From assembly GCA_932521025.1 (NCBI GenBank), contig OW051468.1:3038064-3102063 (forward strand): a DNA stretch of 64,000 nt, read 5' to 3'. The translations under genes were made by a program, and so were the position numbers. The notes under the pieces are model-generated. The model made no database searches, was not told the origin of the DNA, and saw only the letters and a program-made list of their open reading frames with translations. This stretch comes from Oscheius onirici. Taxonomy: Eukaryota > Nematoda > Chromadorea > Rhabditida > Rhabditidae. Below, in pieces: positions 20,501-33,140 of this stretch. Positions within the stretch are counted from its first letter, which is position 1. Each line of letters starts with the position of its first letter.

Positions 20501-23140
20501 ACCTTCCCTGTATCCTATGTACTTTCACGCATGTTCTATTATATGTCTCTTTCACATATCCCTGTAGCTTGTATCTTTAGTGCTCTTTCAATATTCTGAC
20601 TAGACTGTCGATCTCTCTGTGTTGTCACTCTTGTCTTTCATTCTCAATACTGTTTCATACTTCCTTTATTTACCTTCTTCTTTAGAGCAAAAAACACTTT
20701 TGGTACTGTCGTTAGAAACCCAAATGTTGTGTCCCTTGATATTTTCGGTGCCTTGATTCCAGTGGTTATTGTTTCTGTCATCACATCCTCTTTTTGAAGA
20801 CTACCAAGTGAGCTCTAATTAAACTGGAACAACGTTTTGGTTACAATAAAATCCCCAAACTGACTAATTGCTTTCAATGTTTTGAAGATTCTTTTTCCAA
20901 AACAGAATTCAATACAACAAAAATAGAAACTACCTTCTCTATTGTCAATTGAGGCTTCAAACAGACACTTGGACTTGGGAGCAAGAGATGACTGTCACTA
21001 CTCTCCCTGTCTTTCTGTCCCCTGCCGTCCCATCTTGTTCAATCGCTCTTTACCAAACTACATCTGTTCTCCTGTCCAATCTTACAATAATCTATAAGCC
21101 CCTTTCTCTGGGCGAGGTAGCTCAAAACAAACAGACTTACTTCCAGGCGGAGTAAACAGCGCGGCAGGTTTTGCTGCGACAAGCAAAGCCGATCGCTGAC
21201 AGAATTTTTTTTTGCATGCCGACCGCCGCTGAACCCGGGCTAATTCCTCCAAAAGAGGCCCACAAAACCGCCTCGAAATTCGAGGCTTTCACACGGGACA
21301 AATAGACGAGGCTTCTTTTGTGCCTTGTGGAGAGGTCACCGGCTTCTTTCTTCCATGTTCCCCACCCCCTACGTATTTACTTTCTTGTACGGTTTTCGTA
21401 AGAAGGGGCAGTTATTTGTTGCAGGACACGTGACCCTATTGGCTTCTCATTTTACCAGGCGAATTCGTTGCTTGGCGTCCGTTCTTTATAGACTATCCCT
21501 CCATCCTTATCACCAATATGCCCCTCTGAATATGATCCTCACCCTGTCTTTTTTTCTCTCTTACCCACCGCCCATACAAGAACAGAAGCGAACTATTGTT
21601 TCAAATCCAATTCCAGAAATGACTTGCTATCTAATCCTTTACAATTTGTAACTTTGATCTCGTGGCCTCGGACAAACACAAACACAGTCAGAAACAGCGA
21701 CCATTACGCCTTAATAGTTTAGATCAGTCAAAGCCCAGACAAGATGGAATTTATACCATTCTGACTGGTTTTCGAACGAGATAAGGGCAAGAAGAACCTC
21801 TCTTGTCCCTTTTTGAAACGGTTCTGTTTATCTGTGATGTTGTGGTCAGTAGACAAAAGAGAAGCGTTCGAGCATTTGTCTCATAAGATCAGGTCTGTGC
21901 CCTTTTCTGTCTTGACCATCAAATGAGACATGTCCGAGGAAATGATAGTTTCCAAACACTTGTAGTTCAGATGGGTATAACAAAGTTTCTATTCTTAGCA
22001 CAAATTCAGTTCAGACCATTGGAGGGAGCATTTTCATTGTTTAGACCATTGTCTCTCTGCGACCAGTGGTTAGTAATTTATGTTCAACCCTAACTCTCTG
22101 ACCGATGCCAGCTGGCCATTCCCTCTGCCCTCTCAGAAAAAAATCTCTTTGTTGTGTCCACCCTTCCATCCCCGTCTCTCGCGATTGATGTGTTTATCGA
22201 TGTCTTTCCTACGATCCGTCTCAAATGGACAGTTCCTCTCTTGGATCTAATCCCTTTTCTCGCCCCGTCTATACTCTATTAGCCCCATCAATCGAATTTG
22301 AGAAAAAAAGTTATATGCTCGGCGACAGCTGTTTGACTTTTGTTGCTCTCGGCTACATGCCGTGTCGCGGCTATTTTTCTCCTCCCTCTCTTTTCCTGTC
22401 TCCTTTGCAGTAGAGTCAGCTGTCAGTGTTAAGATCTATTCGAAATTTTATGAAATGTTTAGTCCCTGCTCCTGGTACTGAACATTTCCCCACCCATTCT
22501 CATCCAGCAGGTGACATCCTGACCGAGTGGTGAAGACATCTTCTTGATTGGAGTTATCTTCTTGTTCGGGTTGCGCTTTACAATATAAAAACTTCGACCT
22601 CATAACAGCATTTTTCTATCTTCCTATAGATTAGTTATGGTCTCAAAATTGAAAATTTTGATCTGTTCTTTGAAACTATACAGAAAGTTTCTACATTGCT
22701 GTGAAATGCTCTGATATCTTTCGATACACCTTTGCAGGGTCTTTTCTCCAAGTTATTTTCAATTCAAAAAATCGTCTGCAAAAGGGTATTCACCAGATGA
22801 TAGTCTGTTTGATGTCCTTGTGTCACGGCTTTTGCGTCGTTAGCGGTCCGTCGTGTCGTTAAAGTGTCGGTAACTGGCTTTCTCTCTCCTTCGCTCTTCT
22901 GCGGCAACTGGTGATTATCGTTAAGCAATCTGCCAGCCACTTAAAATTATTCCGCTTGTTCACATATCACACGAAGCCTGTTTGCCCTTGTCAGCTGATA
23001 TTTCTCATGTCTTTGGTTACCTAATGGCCCCCATTAGGACGTTCGACTAATTGAGTTATGGCTGCCATTGGAGAGTCGTCCCCAAGGTCCTTCTGTCCAC
23101 TTTTAATGTCTTCCGGTCTGGAAATAAAGACTGATTTTAG
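17530..23140 (+). other. Long pyrimidine-rich non-coding stretch upstream of the Cas exons
   Basis: About 5.6 kb in which the plus strand is unusually rich in T and C, with very frequent TCTCT, GTCTCT and CTGTC words, especially 18,000-22,900. No exon is supported. The first recognised Cas exon at 23141 enters in phase 0 from an upstream exon, so this could be its first intron plus promoter. The exon with the Cas start codon was not found. Confidence 0.45.
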
Positions 23141-26100
23141 GAGTGCGTGGCACAGGCCCTCTACGCCAACGAGGCCGACTATCCGGGAGAGCTCTCATTC
23201 GAAAAGGGCGATCTTCTAAGGATCATATCCCAGAAACCTCGTGAGTTACTTTGAATTTGCAGTTTGTAATAAAGGACCGTTTACGGTCGGGAAGGACAGT
23301 GAGTGTGCATCTACTACTCTTTAAAAAACCAAGGAAATATGTAAGAAGTTTTCTAGAAAGTTAGCACAACAAATGTAACATTACAATTTTTGAAAAAAAT
23401 CATGGTAGTCTTCAGTTTGATGCATTCTTTGAGCCGCAACAAATGCTATTCTCGGTGTCTAACCTTGACAGTTATTATTCAGTATTGGAATGCTGAACTG
23501 TTGTAAAATAAATGAAGAGAAAAAAAACTGTCAATCTAGAAAAGTCTTTACCTCTGTTTCAAAAAACGTGGACTCATAAAAGGCAGCTTAGTAATTGGAT
23601 ATATGGGACATATTGATGTGAACAGATATTATTCATGATCCAACATTTGAACATGCTAGATTCAATCAAGAATGGAACATGTTCAATTGAAGGACTGAGA
23701 ATTGGTTAAAGAAGCACGTGAGCGTCAGAACTTGGATTTTGACTGAAGATTCAGTAGAATCAACAGAACTTCAGCTAGCTGAGAATGTACGAATGTCGCT
23801 AAAACTATAAATAAAAGCGAGTGCAAGAACTTCTCAACGACTTGTCCCGATTAGACCGCGTTAACATCGCCCTAATTGGTTCGATTTGTTCGTCTTTGAT
23901 CATTTTGAAAAACAAAAAAGAAGTTTCAGAGATCGAGGGCTGTAGTGAGGGTTGGTGGCTTTGTGTGGACAAGGACGGAAAGAGAGGCATCGCGCCTGGG
24001 AATCGTCTTCAGATCATGCAACGTTTCGACGACAACGTAAGTGTGACCGATGTTTGTCTAACGAGAGAGAGTCGCGAGTGTTCCTCCTCTCGTGTGAGGG
24101 AGACTCCTCCGTCTGTTCCTAATTCCCACTCTCGGTCCGAAAACCTGTTCCGCACAAAAATGACTCTCTCCTCATTCGGCTCGCGTTCGTTTCTGTTAAT
24201 GGCTTTATGTTTGGAAGTTAACGTCAAGTTTGATGTCTCTTCAGCCTGATTAAACACAATTTCAAATTCCTATATATTTCGTTCGATGTTGAGACTTTTG
24301 CAACGATGCTTGTTCAGTATGAAGAAGACTACCAGTATATGGTAGACTTTCGCTTCGATTCGTTCATTATATCACACAAATTTGGCAACCTTGAATTATA
24401 GCCGGGTTACCTTACTTATACGAAACGAAACTAAAAACTGTACCCTCAACTTGTTTGCAAGCCAAAAGTTTACCTGTGTCCACCAAAATTAAAAAACTGT
24501 GAGGCTATCTTTTTGGCCCGAACAGAATCTGTCTCACCTTCACCGAGAAACAATGTTTCAAACCCCGTTTTTAAAGAAACACACAGTAATTTCGGTCCAC
24601 GCGCATTCCCGTAAAGGGCGCGGTTCCCTTCGTCTTGATTAATGACCGACCGCGCCTACTTTATGTGATTCAGAGAGAATGAGACCAACTACACATCTCC
24701 CCGTAGGCGTTCGTCTTTCTTATCATTGATCATATTTCTTAGTGATTTTTCTCCAGAACTTTCCGTCTCCGAACTTCAGTTTCGGGTCATACACTTTACA
24801 GCGTGTGACACATTTTTAGATCCTTATCTTGGCAACAATTTTAGTGACACTCTAGAGGAAATGTTGTGAAGAGATGGAGCTCAGGTTAAATCTACTGACT
24901 CGAAATACCTCTTTTCTTTGTTTTCCCCCTTTGTTAGCTGACCTTCAGTAAGACTCCCTACTGTTTCAAGTACTATGGAAAGATTTGAAGTTTGAGAGAT
25001 CTTATTCGGATCATATCACTTTCTTTTTTTTCGCCTATTTTTTCTTTTCAACTTCCCCTTTGCGTTTCAATTTGAAAGTTTTTGTCAACGTCAAATTCTG
25101 GGTTTCCCTGTCAGTCCACAAAATAAGCGGTAGAGTTTCAAAGTGAATAGGTCATGTCATTTTATTCTTACCCTTTGATCTAGCCGACTGTTTCCAAAAA
25201 AAAGCCTCTATGTATGTAATCCGTCTCGGTCATGTGTCAGTAGCTCTTTTCTTCTGTTTACCGCCAAGTCCAGTTGTTCCACCTTCTTCTCTCCAAGAGT
25301 GTGCCATTCGCACCGTTCCTCCCTCTTTCTAAAGACTCTTCCCCATCAATTATAACTCGTGTTAAACAGTAGCAAAGTCTATTTGCTGATCCTCTTGGCG
25401 CAGTCCTTTTCTCCCCTCTTCTTTCCTCTCTAAAACCTATCAGAACAATTGATGTTTTCGGTTGTGTTTGACCGAGAAACGGGTTTCTTCTGCCACGCCC
25501 GGCATTATTCTTCTCGCCTTATTGTATTCAAAATTCCCTTTTCAGTTCTTCCGTGTGGCTCAGCCCTTCATGGATGACTTTTTCGCCTTCCACAGCTCTC
25601 CGTTCGATGATCCTTTCTTCAGAAGTGAGTTGCTTTCGAACTGACTAAAGAAAAGCGGTTGAGTTCAATTTGTAATTGTTAAACGTAGTTGAGACATCCA
25701 AGCAATGAAGACCAAGTTGTAGTTTCAGTCTTACTGTTAGCCGGTACATGCGTATCGAAAAGAATCGAACATTTTATCTCGAGCTGGTCATGAAAGACTG
25801 CGGCTCTCTGAGCAATTTCTCATGGAAAACTGCCAAATTTTCATCTGGAACAAACTCAGAACGGAGAACAAAGGCGCAATATCTCGCCGCATCATCTTGT
25901 TGTTTTTAAGAAATGGTCTTTCCATTTAGTTGTTCTCTAATCCAAGAATAGCTAATCGGTAATGTTCGCCAGCTTTCCAGGGCTTTTAATCACTCGGCAA
26001 TGATCTCATGAGTCTGAACTTGCTTTTTCAAAAAGTGTGAACACATAAGCTGAAAAGATTAATAGACTAGGGGCCTTCTCACCAATTACTCAAGCTCGTT

Positions 26101-29100
26101 TTTGCAGATAGACCATCACTCTCCGGGCCAGTGAGAGAACGACTTTTCGATGGACCGCAAATTCGGCGAATGAACAGCTGTGACGACGCTCTGAAGAATG
26201 TCGGAGTCGTGAGAAACATTCCGATTCGTGTCGAGAAGACAGGCGGACCACAGGAGAGACTCTGTCAGTCGACTATGAACATCTTGGACCAGCTTCCAGT
26301 CAATGGAGTTCGAAGACACAGTGACTTTCCGTCGGAATTCAGACAAACGACCACGTTCGGGTGGGTTTCTTATCAAATCAGACGATCAAGGTGACGGATC
26401 AATGATCGTCCAGACCCTTGAGTAGGAACTGCTGACACCAAAATAGGATTAGTCTTGGGCATGTGCTGAAACCTTATCGGGACATTTTAGAACCCTATCA
26501 CGGCTCTTTTCCCCCATTTGTCTCTTCTTTTTTCCATGTCCTCGTGGTGTTTTGAGAGGTCAAACTTCGCTGTTTGTTAGCCGCTATCTCTTTTTGTTCT
26601 GTTGATATCAAGACAGTAGCTGAAAGTTGTCAAGACCTTTGCTCCGATTCTCAAAAGTACAGAGCATAACTTTTCGGCGGGATAAGATCAAAGCAAGAGC
26701 TTGTGCAAAATATGAGCAATCCTTGAAAATTTCATGTTATGCTCACAAAAAATGAAGACACGGGGGCGATTGTTGACTTCGAAAGACTCATGACACATAG
26801 GCAATCCTGTAGGGACGTCAGTAAAAGGTCATATACAAGGAAGAATTCCTGACTGTTTGTTTGAATCAAAAAGAAACGAAGCCGAAATTCTTCTATCTTC
26901 TGTCTATAAAAGAGTAGAAACTTCTCATCGTTATAAAAGTCTAGAAACTGCCAAAAAAAAACAAGATCGGTTGAAGACGACATTTTGTACCGTTCTATCC
27001 TCCGTAAAATAAATCACGAGAAAGAACAGTTTTTTAAAATAGCGTGTTATCTTTACTGAGTTTTAGAGCAGAACAATGGCTACAAATTGACAAAACACTA
27101 TAAAGCTGGGAAATGTCGTCTTCGACCTCAAAATATCGCTTACGTATTCGCTCAAATTGAAAAGAATGGGCTTCTATTACAGTTCTTATGGTAGGCGAAG
27201 AATTAGTTGTTTGTGTTGGAAAGACGGTCACACTCAGCAAGAACAAAAAAGAAGCAAGTAACAAACGGAAATGGTCATCTTACGGTGTATATCCCATCCA
27301 TCACCAGGGTTTTTTGGCTGTGCCTAGTCCAGAGAGTTGGTGACTAGATTCAATTAGAGTAGATGGGTTGTTGATAAGAGACAAAGGGAAAACAGTAGCG
27401 AATGGTTATCTGCACAAGGGGTGACTGAAAAATGAAGGGGAGGAGATCGATGAAATCATAACAGTCGTATCACTTTTACCTGACCCCTCTCCCGCCACGC
27501 CCCACCTCCCATTCCTTCACAGCCCCCGATTCCAAAATGTGGTGTTTACGCGCTGGTCATGTTGGAATTTTGGAGGAGTCCTATTTGTAACTGAACCCAC
27601 ACTTTATTGGTTACTGATAAATGATTTTAGACCACCGGCTCCTCCTAGAAGATCAGTGGATAGTCTTCGAGCCCCGGAACTTTTTGACCAGCGCGTGTCC
27701 TCTGATGAGGAGGAGCGCCGAAGTGTGCGGAGTGAGCGAAGTCCTCAGAGAACACTGATTATTCCTTCCGCCGTCCCGGGAAGAACTATTGAGATTCCGC
27801 TGGGAGAACCTGGAATGCAGAGGAGTTATTCGTCCAATTGGATGCCGGAACAGCCTCAGAGGTATGAATTCTTTGTTGTTGAACAAGATTGGGAGATTTT
27901 AGAGCCAGAAGCCCAAAACCAGAGACACAGTTGGAAAAACTTACACAGCGACTGAAGAATCTGGGTAAGTCTCTTTTTTTCCTTGTCAAAATCTTAGATA
28001 ATTTTCAAACAATTTCCTAGATGTTATTGTAGATTTTTATCTGCTCTACAACTTTGTAGAACATCAGAAAACTGAAAGATCAGATTTTTGAACCCAAAAT
28101 GATTTTCCTGTTACCAGGTTTTGATCTCTCTGAAGATAATTGACTTCTTTTCCCTTACATAAACCCATGAAAGGTGTGAGATCGTCCGCAGAATCTCCGC
28201 CAGCTCTTTTTCCCAAAAGTCCATTTCGCCGAGGGTGTTTTCTTCTTTTGCCTCCGAGATCTCTATCTGCCCTCTCCCACTTTTTTTCCTATCGATTCTG
28301 GGCCACTATCACCGGTAGACGGAACAACTGGAAAAAAGTAGAGAAAGAGGTGTCCAAGTGTAACTTATCGTGATTTATGGTAAAACACGGTCGGAATTCT
28401 TCGTCTTTATGTGACAGGAATAGAAGGCGAAAGGTCACGCGAGTCCTTTTTGTCATATCAAAACTTTTATGGCTTTCTCTCGGATAAACAGAATGTCAGC
28501 TGGGAAGGAGGAGCGGGAGAATTTTGAGTAGACATGTACGCTTGGACCGGCTGGGAAAAAAATTGCCTTCAGTGCGGCGGGCAAAAGAAATTCAGCACGC
28601 TTTTTTCTGGGTTTTTTGAGTTTCCCCAGTCATTATGAACAAATACCGACTAGCACAGAAAAAATGTTAAGCAAAAAAAGACAAATGCGCAAAGAAAAAC
28701 GAAAAATAAGACGAAATTCGCGAAAAAAATCGACAAAATTCGTGTTTTTCGTACGAAACTTCAATTTTCTTTGCGGATTCATCTTCTTTTGCCTAACTTT
28801 TTTCTGTACTAGCTGGTATTTGTTCACAATACTGGGGAAACTCAAAAAACCCAGAAAAAAGCGTGCTGAATTTCTTTTGCCCGCCGCACTCAAGGCAATT
28901 TTTTTCCCAGCCGGTCCAAGAGCACATGTCTAATTTTGAGGAAAGAATCATATTTTCTGCTAGAATGCTAGAATCTGCTAGAATTTGCTAGACTGGCCGG
29001 ATGACTGTTTCTGTTTCAGCCCACTCAACACGGCCAGCAAAGATCCTAATAACAACATTATTGACTACTCTCCTCGCTGTGTTTGTCTCATTGACCAACA

Positions 29101-31649
29101 AACAAACCCTCTTTTTGATCCTAATAAAACAGTTTAAAAGGTTAACAAACAGTGCAATCAACGGCTATATTTGACGTCTAATCGACTGTTTCTAGTTTTA
29201 ATCGGCGGTGGACAATGCACTGAGGGAAAATTAATGTATTTTGGAAGTATTGAGGGAAGAATACAGTTAGCACATGAATGTGACTTTGCCCATTTAAAAA
29301 AGCTAATCTAATTGTTTAAAAAAATTCAAAAAAACCTCAAGCAATATTTCAGCTGCTCGGCCCTTCCGACCCCCAGTTGGTACTTCCAACGGAAAGGAAT
29401 CGTCTGTACCCTCAAAGGAGAGTGATAGAAGTCCCAGTCCTTCCAGTAGCGGCATTGGAGCTGATCTCACAGATTCTTCTCATTCTGGAGAGGAAAATAA
29501 GGTATTTTGAGTGAATTTCTGTATACTACATTTACTTTCAGCGAACAAGTGACCTCTCATCTCTTTCCGGCTCCGAACAGAACGAGGAAAGTCGAGGAAT
29601 GTCTCGTCATCAGCCGTACATGTCGCGTCTTGTGACTCAACCCACCAGCGTCATACAGGCCGTTTTTGATGGCATCGAGAGGCCCATTAGAAGCCAGGTG
29701 AGTCATTTCCTGTTCTACAGTTTGAAATTTGTTTATTTGTTCAGAATGGCTTGACAGTCGAGGAAGACATGCGACGGAATGAGACTCTGCCGTGGAATCA
29801 TATTCCGACGACTATTCAGACCAAGGGAGTCGGGTAAGAGTCATTTCTTGACTGAGAGAATGACCTTGTCAAGTCGAGAGAGACAGCGCCGTTTGCATAA
29901 AACTGATTCAATTTGTTTTATTGCCTGCTGCGCACATTGTTCGCGTCTCGGTTTTCTTCGAACTGATAAAGATTCAGGGAGGTGCTGGAAGAAGAAATCC
30001 AGGCCAGGAAGAGAGTCGTTCTGAACAAGATGAGTGACTGTTTGAGGAACATTGAGAATGCCGTCGCACAGATTAATATCGTAAGTTTGATTGGGTCGGA
30101 AGAATAAACGCTTTCAGGTCACTGCGCCCCAGTTCTGGAGAGTAGCCCATGTCCTCCAGCCAAATCTTTCGTCTCTCAGAGATGCAGCCACATCATTAAC
30201 AGACTCGCTGGAACAGTTTGTCGACAGCACAGGAAGAGTCTCAATCGACAGAAACAATCCAAAATCTGCCGAGTTCAATCGCCATCTGGCTCCGCTTTCT
30301 GAAGAACGTCGTCTGATTGTCAGCCTTCGCAAGTCGCTAGACAATGCCGGCTGGACCGTCGCCAACTTGTCTAGAGATCGTGACCATCCGCGGACGATGG
30401 ACAGTCTGGAGCAGTTTGTCAGCGTCGCTGCTCAGATCCCGTCCGACTGTCGTCGAATGTTCCAGTGGATCCAAATGTTGGTTCCCAGCTCTACTGTCAT
30501 CTTCCTCTCTCCCATTTCGAAGTCATCGAATGGGGTGACGAAGCCTTTGGAAAGACCCAGTCAAGTCTTTTTGAATACGCCAACAGTCGAAGAGAAACGT
30601 CTGTCTTCTTCGTCCACTTCTTCTACAGCCGCTTCAATTGACACTCCCCCATCCTCTATTCTGGTCACCAAACCGAATATTGACAAGCCGAGAGGAAGAG
30701 TCACTTTCGCCGATGAGGTGAGTCTCTGTTCTTGACTCTTTACTGTTTCTGTCGCAGTTTATGTCACTGTGTATATTTCTCTGTGCCCCTCCCTGTCTCT
30801 GAACCAAATCTTATTATTCAGACAACTTCCAACAGTTCGTCTGGTGGAGACAACAGTTCTCTCGAGTACGCCTCCATCCAGAAAGGACCCCGTGAACAGA
30901 AAGACGAGCGAATTTTGGAGGAAGACGATCTGGAGTCGGTTATGAGTGATCGGGACAGTCTGTTCCAAGACTATGCCTATCTGGATGACGTTGTGCCTGG
31001 CAGGTCCAATGGACAGCAACAGCCAAAGACGAGGATCGGAGATGAGGTTAATTTTTCAACATCAAGAAGTTTTGCGATTTTCTGTAAAGTTGTAGAGCAG
31101 AACAAGCGGTACAACTGTACAAAACATATTAACGATCAAAACTGAGCTCTTCTCTCTTAAAAACAACAAAATCTTTCCAGGATCGGCAGATAGTTCGCTT
31201 CTACGCGCCACAGCTCGAACAACACACCGAGTCGCTGTCTCATGCCATTGAGGAATTCCTCGAAGTGGTCGAAAAACATCTCCCTCCTAGAGAGTTTGTT
31301 CAAAAGGGCAAATTGGTGAGTCCACTAAATAGACTGAAAAACAATGAGTCAGATAATTCTGGCCGCCCACAAACTGATCTACATCGGAGACAGTGTATCC
31401 CAATGCGTCAAAGACAGATCAGTCGGAAAAGTTGTCCGCGAATGTGCTGATGAGCTCTGTGACCATTTAAAAGACTGTGTGAAGGCGACGAAAATCGCTG
31501 CTGAAGAGGTATTTTAGCCAAACTGCATCAGAAACATAAAAAATGTTTAGTTCCCGGAAATCAAGAGCATGCAAGCCATGGTCGACACAATCATCGCCGT
31601 CAGCAAATCAGCCCATCGACTAAAACTACTGATTGGAGAATGTTGCTGA
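23141..31649 (+). CDS. Cas-family (p130Cas/BCAR1-like) adhesion scaffold, 5' end not found
   Basis: Fifteen in-frame exons: 23141-23240, 23930-24036, 25546-25624, 26108-26360, 27631-27861, 27903-27964, 29353-29501, 29542-29697, 29745-29833, 29978-30080, 30118-30717, 30822-31046, 31181-31315, 31353-31508, 31551-31649 (about 847 visible residues). The N-terminal SH3 (ALYANEADYPGELSFEKGD, GWWLC, APGNRLQI) matches Cas SH3 domains, which bind Pro motifs of FAK and C3G. A Pro/Ser-rich centre and a helical Ser-rich region follow. DYAYLDD stands where Cas has its YDYVHL Src site. The last exons (DRQIVRFYAPQLEQHTESL, LAAHKLIYIGDSV) match the FAT-like C-terminal domain. Unlike vertebrate Cas I see no YxxP motif in the substrate region. 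It acts under the membrane at adhesions. The start codon exon is missing and exons could hide in the large introns. Confidence 0.9.
28021..28063. repeat. Dispersed TTGTAGA hairpin repeat, copy 4
   Basis: In a Cas intron. The core is CTCTACAACTTTGTAGAACA, preceded by a TTATTGTAGA arm. It resembles the copies at 860, 12511, 12984 and 31084. Confidence 0.5.
28531..28930. repeat. 400-bp foldback (MITE-like) in a Cas intron
   Basis: The left arm starts GACATGTACGCTTGGACCGG and the right arm ends in its near complement, CCGGTCCAAGAGCACATGTC. The match continues inward through GGCAAAAGAAATTCAGCACG and GAGTTTCCCCAGT to a loop near 28730, so the whole element can fold on itself. TA flanks each end (28529-28530 and 28931-28932), suggesting a Tc1/mariner-type insertion. 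No coding capacity. As part of the Cas pre-mRNA it would form a long hairpin. Confidence 0.85.
31084..31126. repeat. Dispersed TTGTAGA hairpin repeat, copy 5
   Basis: In the Cas intron after 31046: GTAAAGTTGTAGAGCAGAAC, then a degraded facing arm GGTACAACTGTACAAAACAT. Confidence 0.5.
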
Positions 31650-31823
31650 ACATAAGGTTTTCCCCTTCTTCTAGTCATCCCGGTCCTGTGATACTCATCT
31701 TTTGATATTTTGATGACCCTCATTTACACAACAAATCCAAATCTACGCACTCCTTGCTCAATTGAGGTTCTCCTACGAGTCCAAGTGCCTTGCGGTAAAC
31801 ATAGTGTAAAAATAGTTTTTGAC

Positions 31824-31829
31824 AATAAA
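31824..31829 (+). terminator. Poly(A) signal of the Cas gene
   Basis: AATAAA 175 bp after the Cas stop codon (31647-31649), the first such signal downstream. Confidence 0.6.
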
Positions 31830-31911
31830 GATTTCAAGTTCTGTGTCTCGGTACATCCAATTAATCATCTTTCGAACTCAACTTTACCATTTACCCTCTG
31901 CCTTCAGGAAA

Positions 31912-31999
31912 TGCTCTCGGCAGCACGCAGAATCTTTGTTATCGACAGAAACAATCAAAAATCTGCTGAGTTCAATTGCCGACTTGCACCCAAAAGCTA
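31912..31999 (+). pseudogene. Partial copy of a Cas exon downstream of the gene
   Basis: The stretch reads IDRNNQKSAEFNCRLAP, against IDRNNPKSAEFNRHLAP in the large Cas exon (about 30240-30300). Nucleotides atcgacagaaacaatc are identical, and most differences beyond are single bases. It lies past the Cas poly(A) signal and has no splice context, so it is a short duplicated exon fragment. Confidence 0.85.
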
Positions 32000-32882
32000 C
32001 GGGGGGACGAGACCACGGTTTATAAACCCAAATCGTTCAGAAACAGGAGCTAGTAGTTTTTAGAGTATAAAAGATCATACAAATTTTTTACGATTACCTA
32101 ATGTTCTGCGCGGTTACCCAGCGCGTTTTTCCTTACAATAGTCCGAGCAAAATATGGTCGCTCATTCATTTTTTTTTGTGTTAGAGGGAAGGAAAAAGAA
32201 GGGCCGGAGGACCAAAATGCAGATGATCGGACGAAGTCAAGACATTAGCAGGCAACACATGGTGGAGACATTCGAGGTCGGAATGGTCTACTCCCCGAGA
32301 CGCTCTAGTCGATGCAGACTTGATATAAGCGATCTAAACTATTAAAATGTTACCAGTCGTCTACGACGGTTTTCTTCGCCCTTGCGCCTGCGACGCTCAC
32401 GTACGTCACAACTTCTGTCTAATTGTAAGTTCTGATTACCAAACCCTACCAAAAACTCTTTACCATTCCAAGTTCAAAACTAATTATCTTATCCTGACAA
32501 TTTCTGACTTGTCGCGACCATTTGAGGTTCCAGACAAACAAACATATCCAAACAGTCACCGACAGACACCATTGCACTTTCGATAGTTTAGATGGTGTCT
32601 GTGGCGGACTCTGTTTGTTTGTCTGTCCTCACCTAAAGAAGTTATATAGTGTATTGCAACGCGTTAGACCAGGGACAGGAAGTCGAAGAAGAAAACGATG
32701 TGGAGGAACGTTCAATCTGGTGGAGGGAGATGTTTTGGATGGATTTCCGGTCAAGACACGTCACAACTAATTCCTTTTCTACAAGCTATCTTTGATCTTT
32801 GTGTCGTCAGTTGTGTCTGGCAGTAAAGTTTTGGACTGTTTGCTCGTCACTTCCCGTGTAGAACAATAGATGGAAAAAAAAC
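32000..32882. other. Repeat-bearing non-coding stretch
   Basis: No supported gene. It contains the inverted repeat at 32531-32625 and leads into LINE remnants from 32883. Confidence 0.5.
32531..32625. repeat. 95-bp hairpin repeat
   Basis: CAGACAAACAAACA and ACAGACACCAT on the left face ATGGTGTCTGT and TGTTTGTTTGTCTG on the right, around a short loop TGCACTTTCGATAGTTTAG. The left-arm sequence plus TTGCACTTT recurs at about 41833-41882 in the eIF1 intron, so this is a dispersed family. Confidence 0.75.
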
Positions 32883-33140
32883 GTGAAAGATGCTTTGCAA
32901 CAAGAGCGAAGTCTGAAAAAGGCTGTGCGAAAGGATACTATTGCAAAGACTGTCTTGAGCCGGTTATCTGACGTACATGGAGAAATCGTGACCAATCCAG
33001 ATGACGTAAGAGCCGTGATCAAGACGTTCTACGATCAATTATATCGGTCTCGACTTCGTGCTCAGCTGCCTCTGCTTCATAACAACGACACGGTCCCATC
33101 AATTCTCCCATGTGAAATCGAAATAGATTCGGAAACATGA
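32883..33140 (+). mobile_element. LINE reverse-transcriptase remnant, upstream segment
   Basis: An 85-residue open piece (ALQQERSLKKAVRKDTIAKT; IVTNPDDVRAVIKTFYDQLY) resembles the linker between endonuclease and reverse transcriptase of non-LTR elements. It is followed by unrelated sequence, so it is a fragment. Confidence 0.5.

Noticed and set aside
23057-23092. MAAIGESSP as first Cas exon
   Set aside because: The available donor gives the wrong phase for the SH3 exon at 23141.
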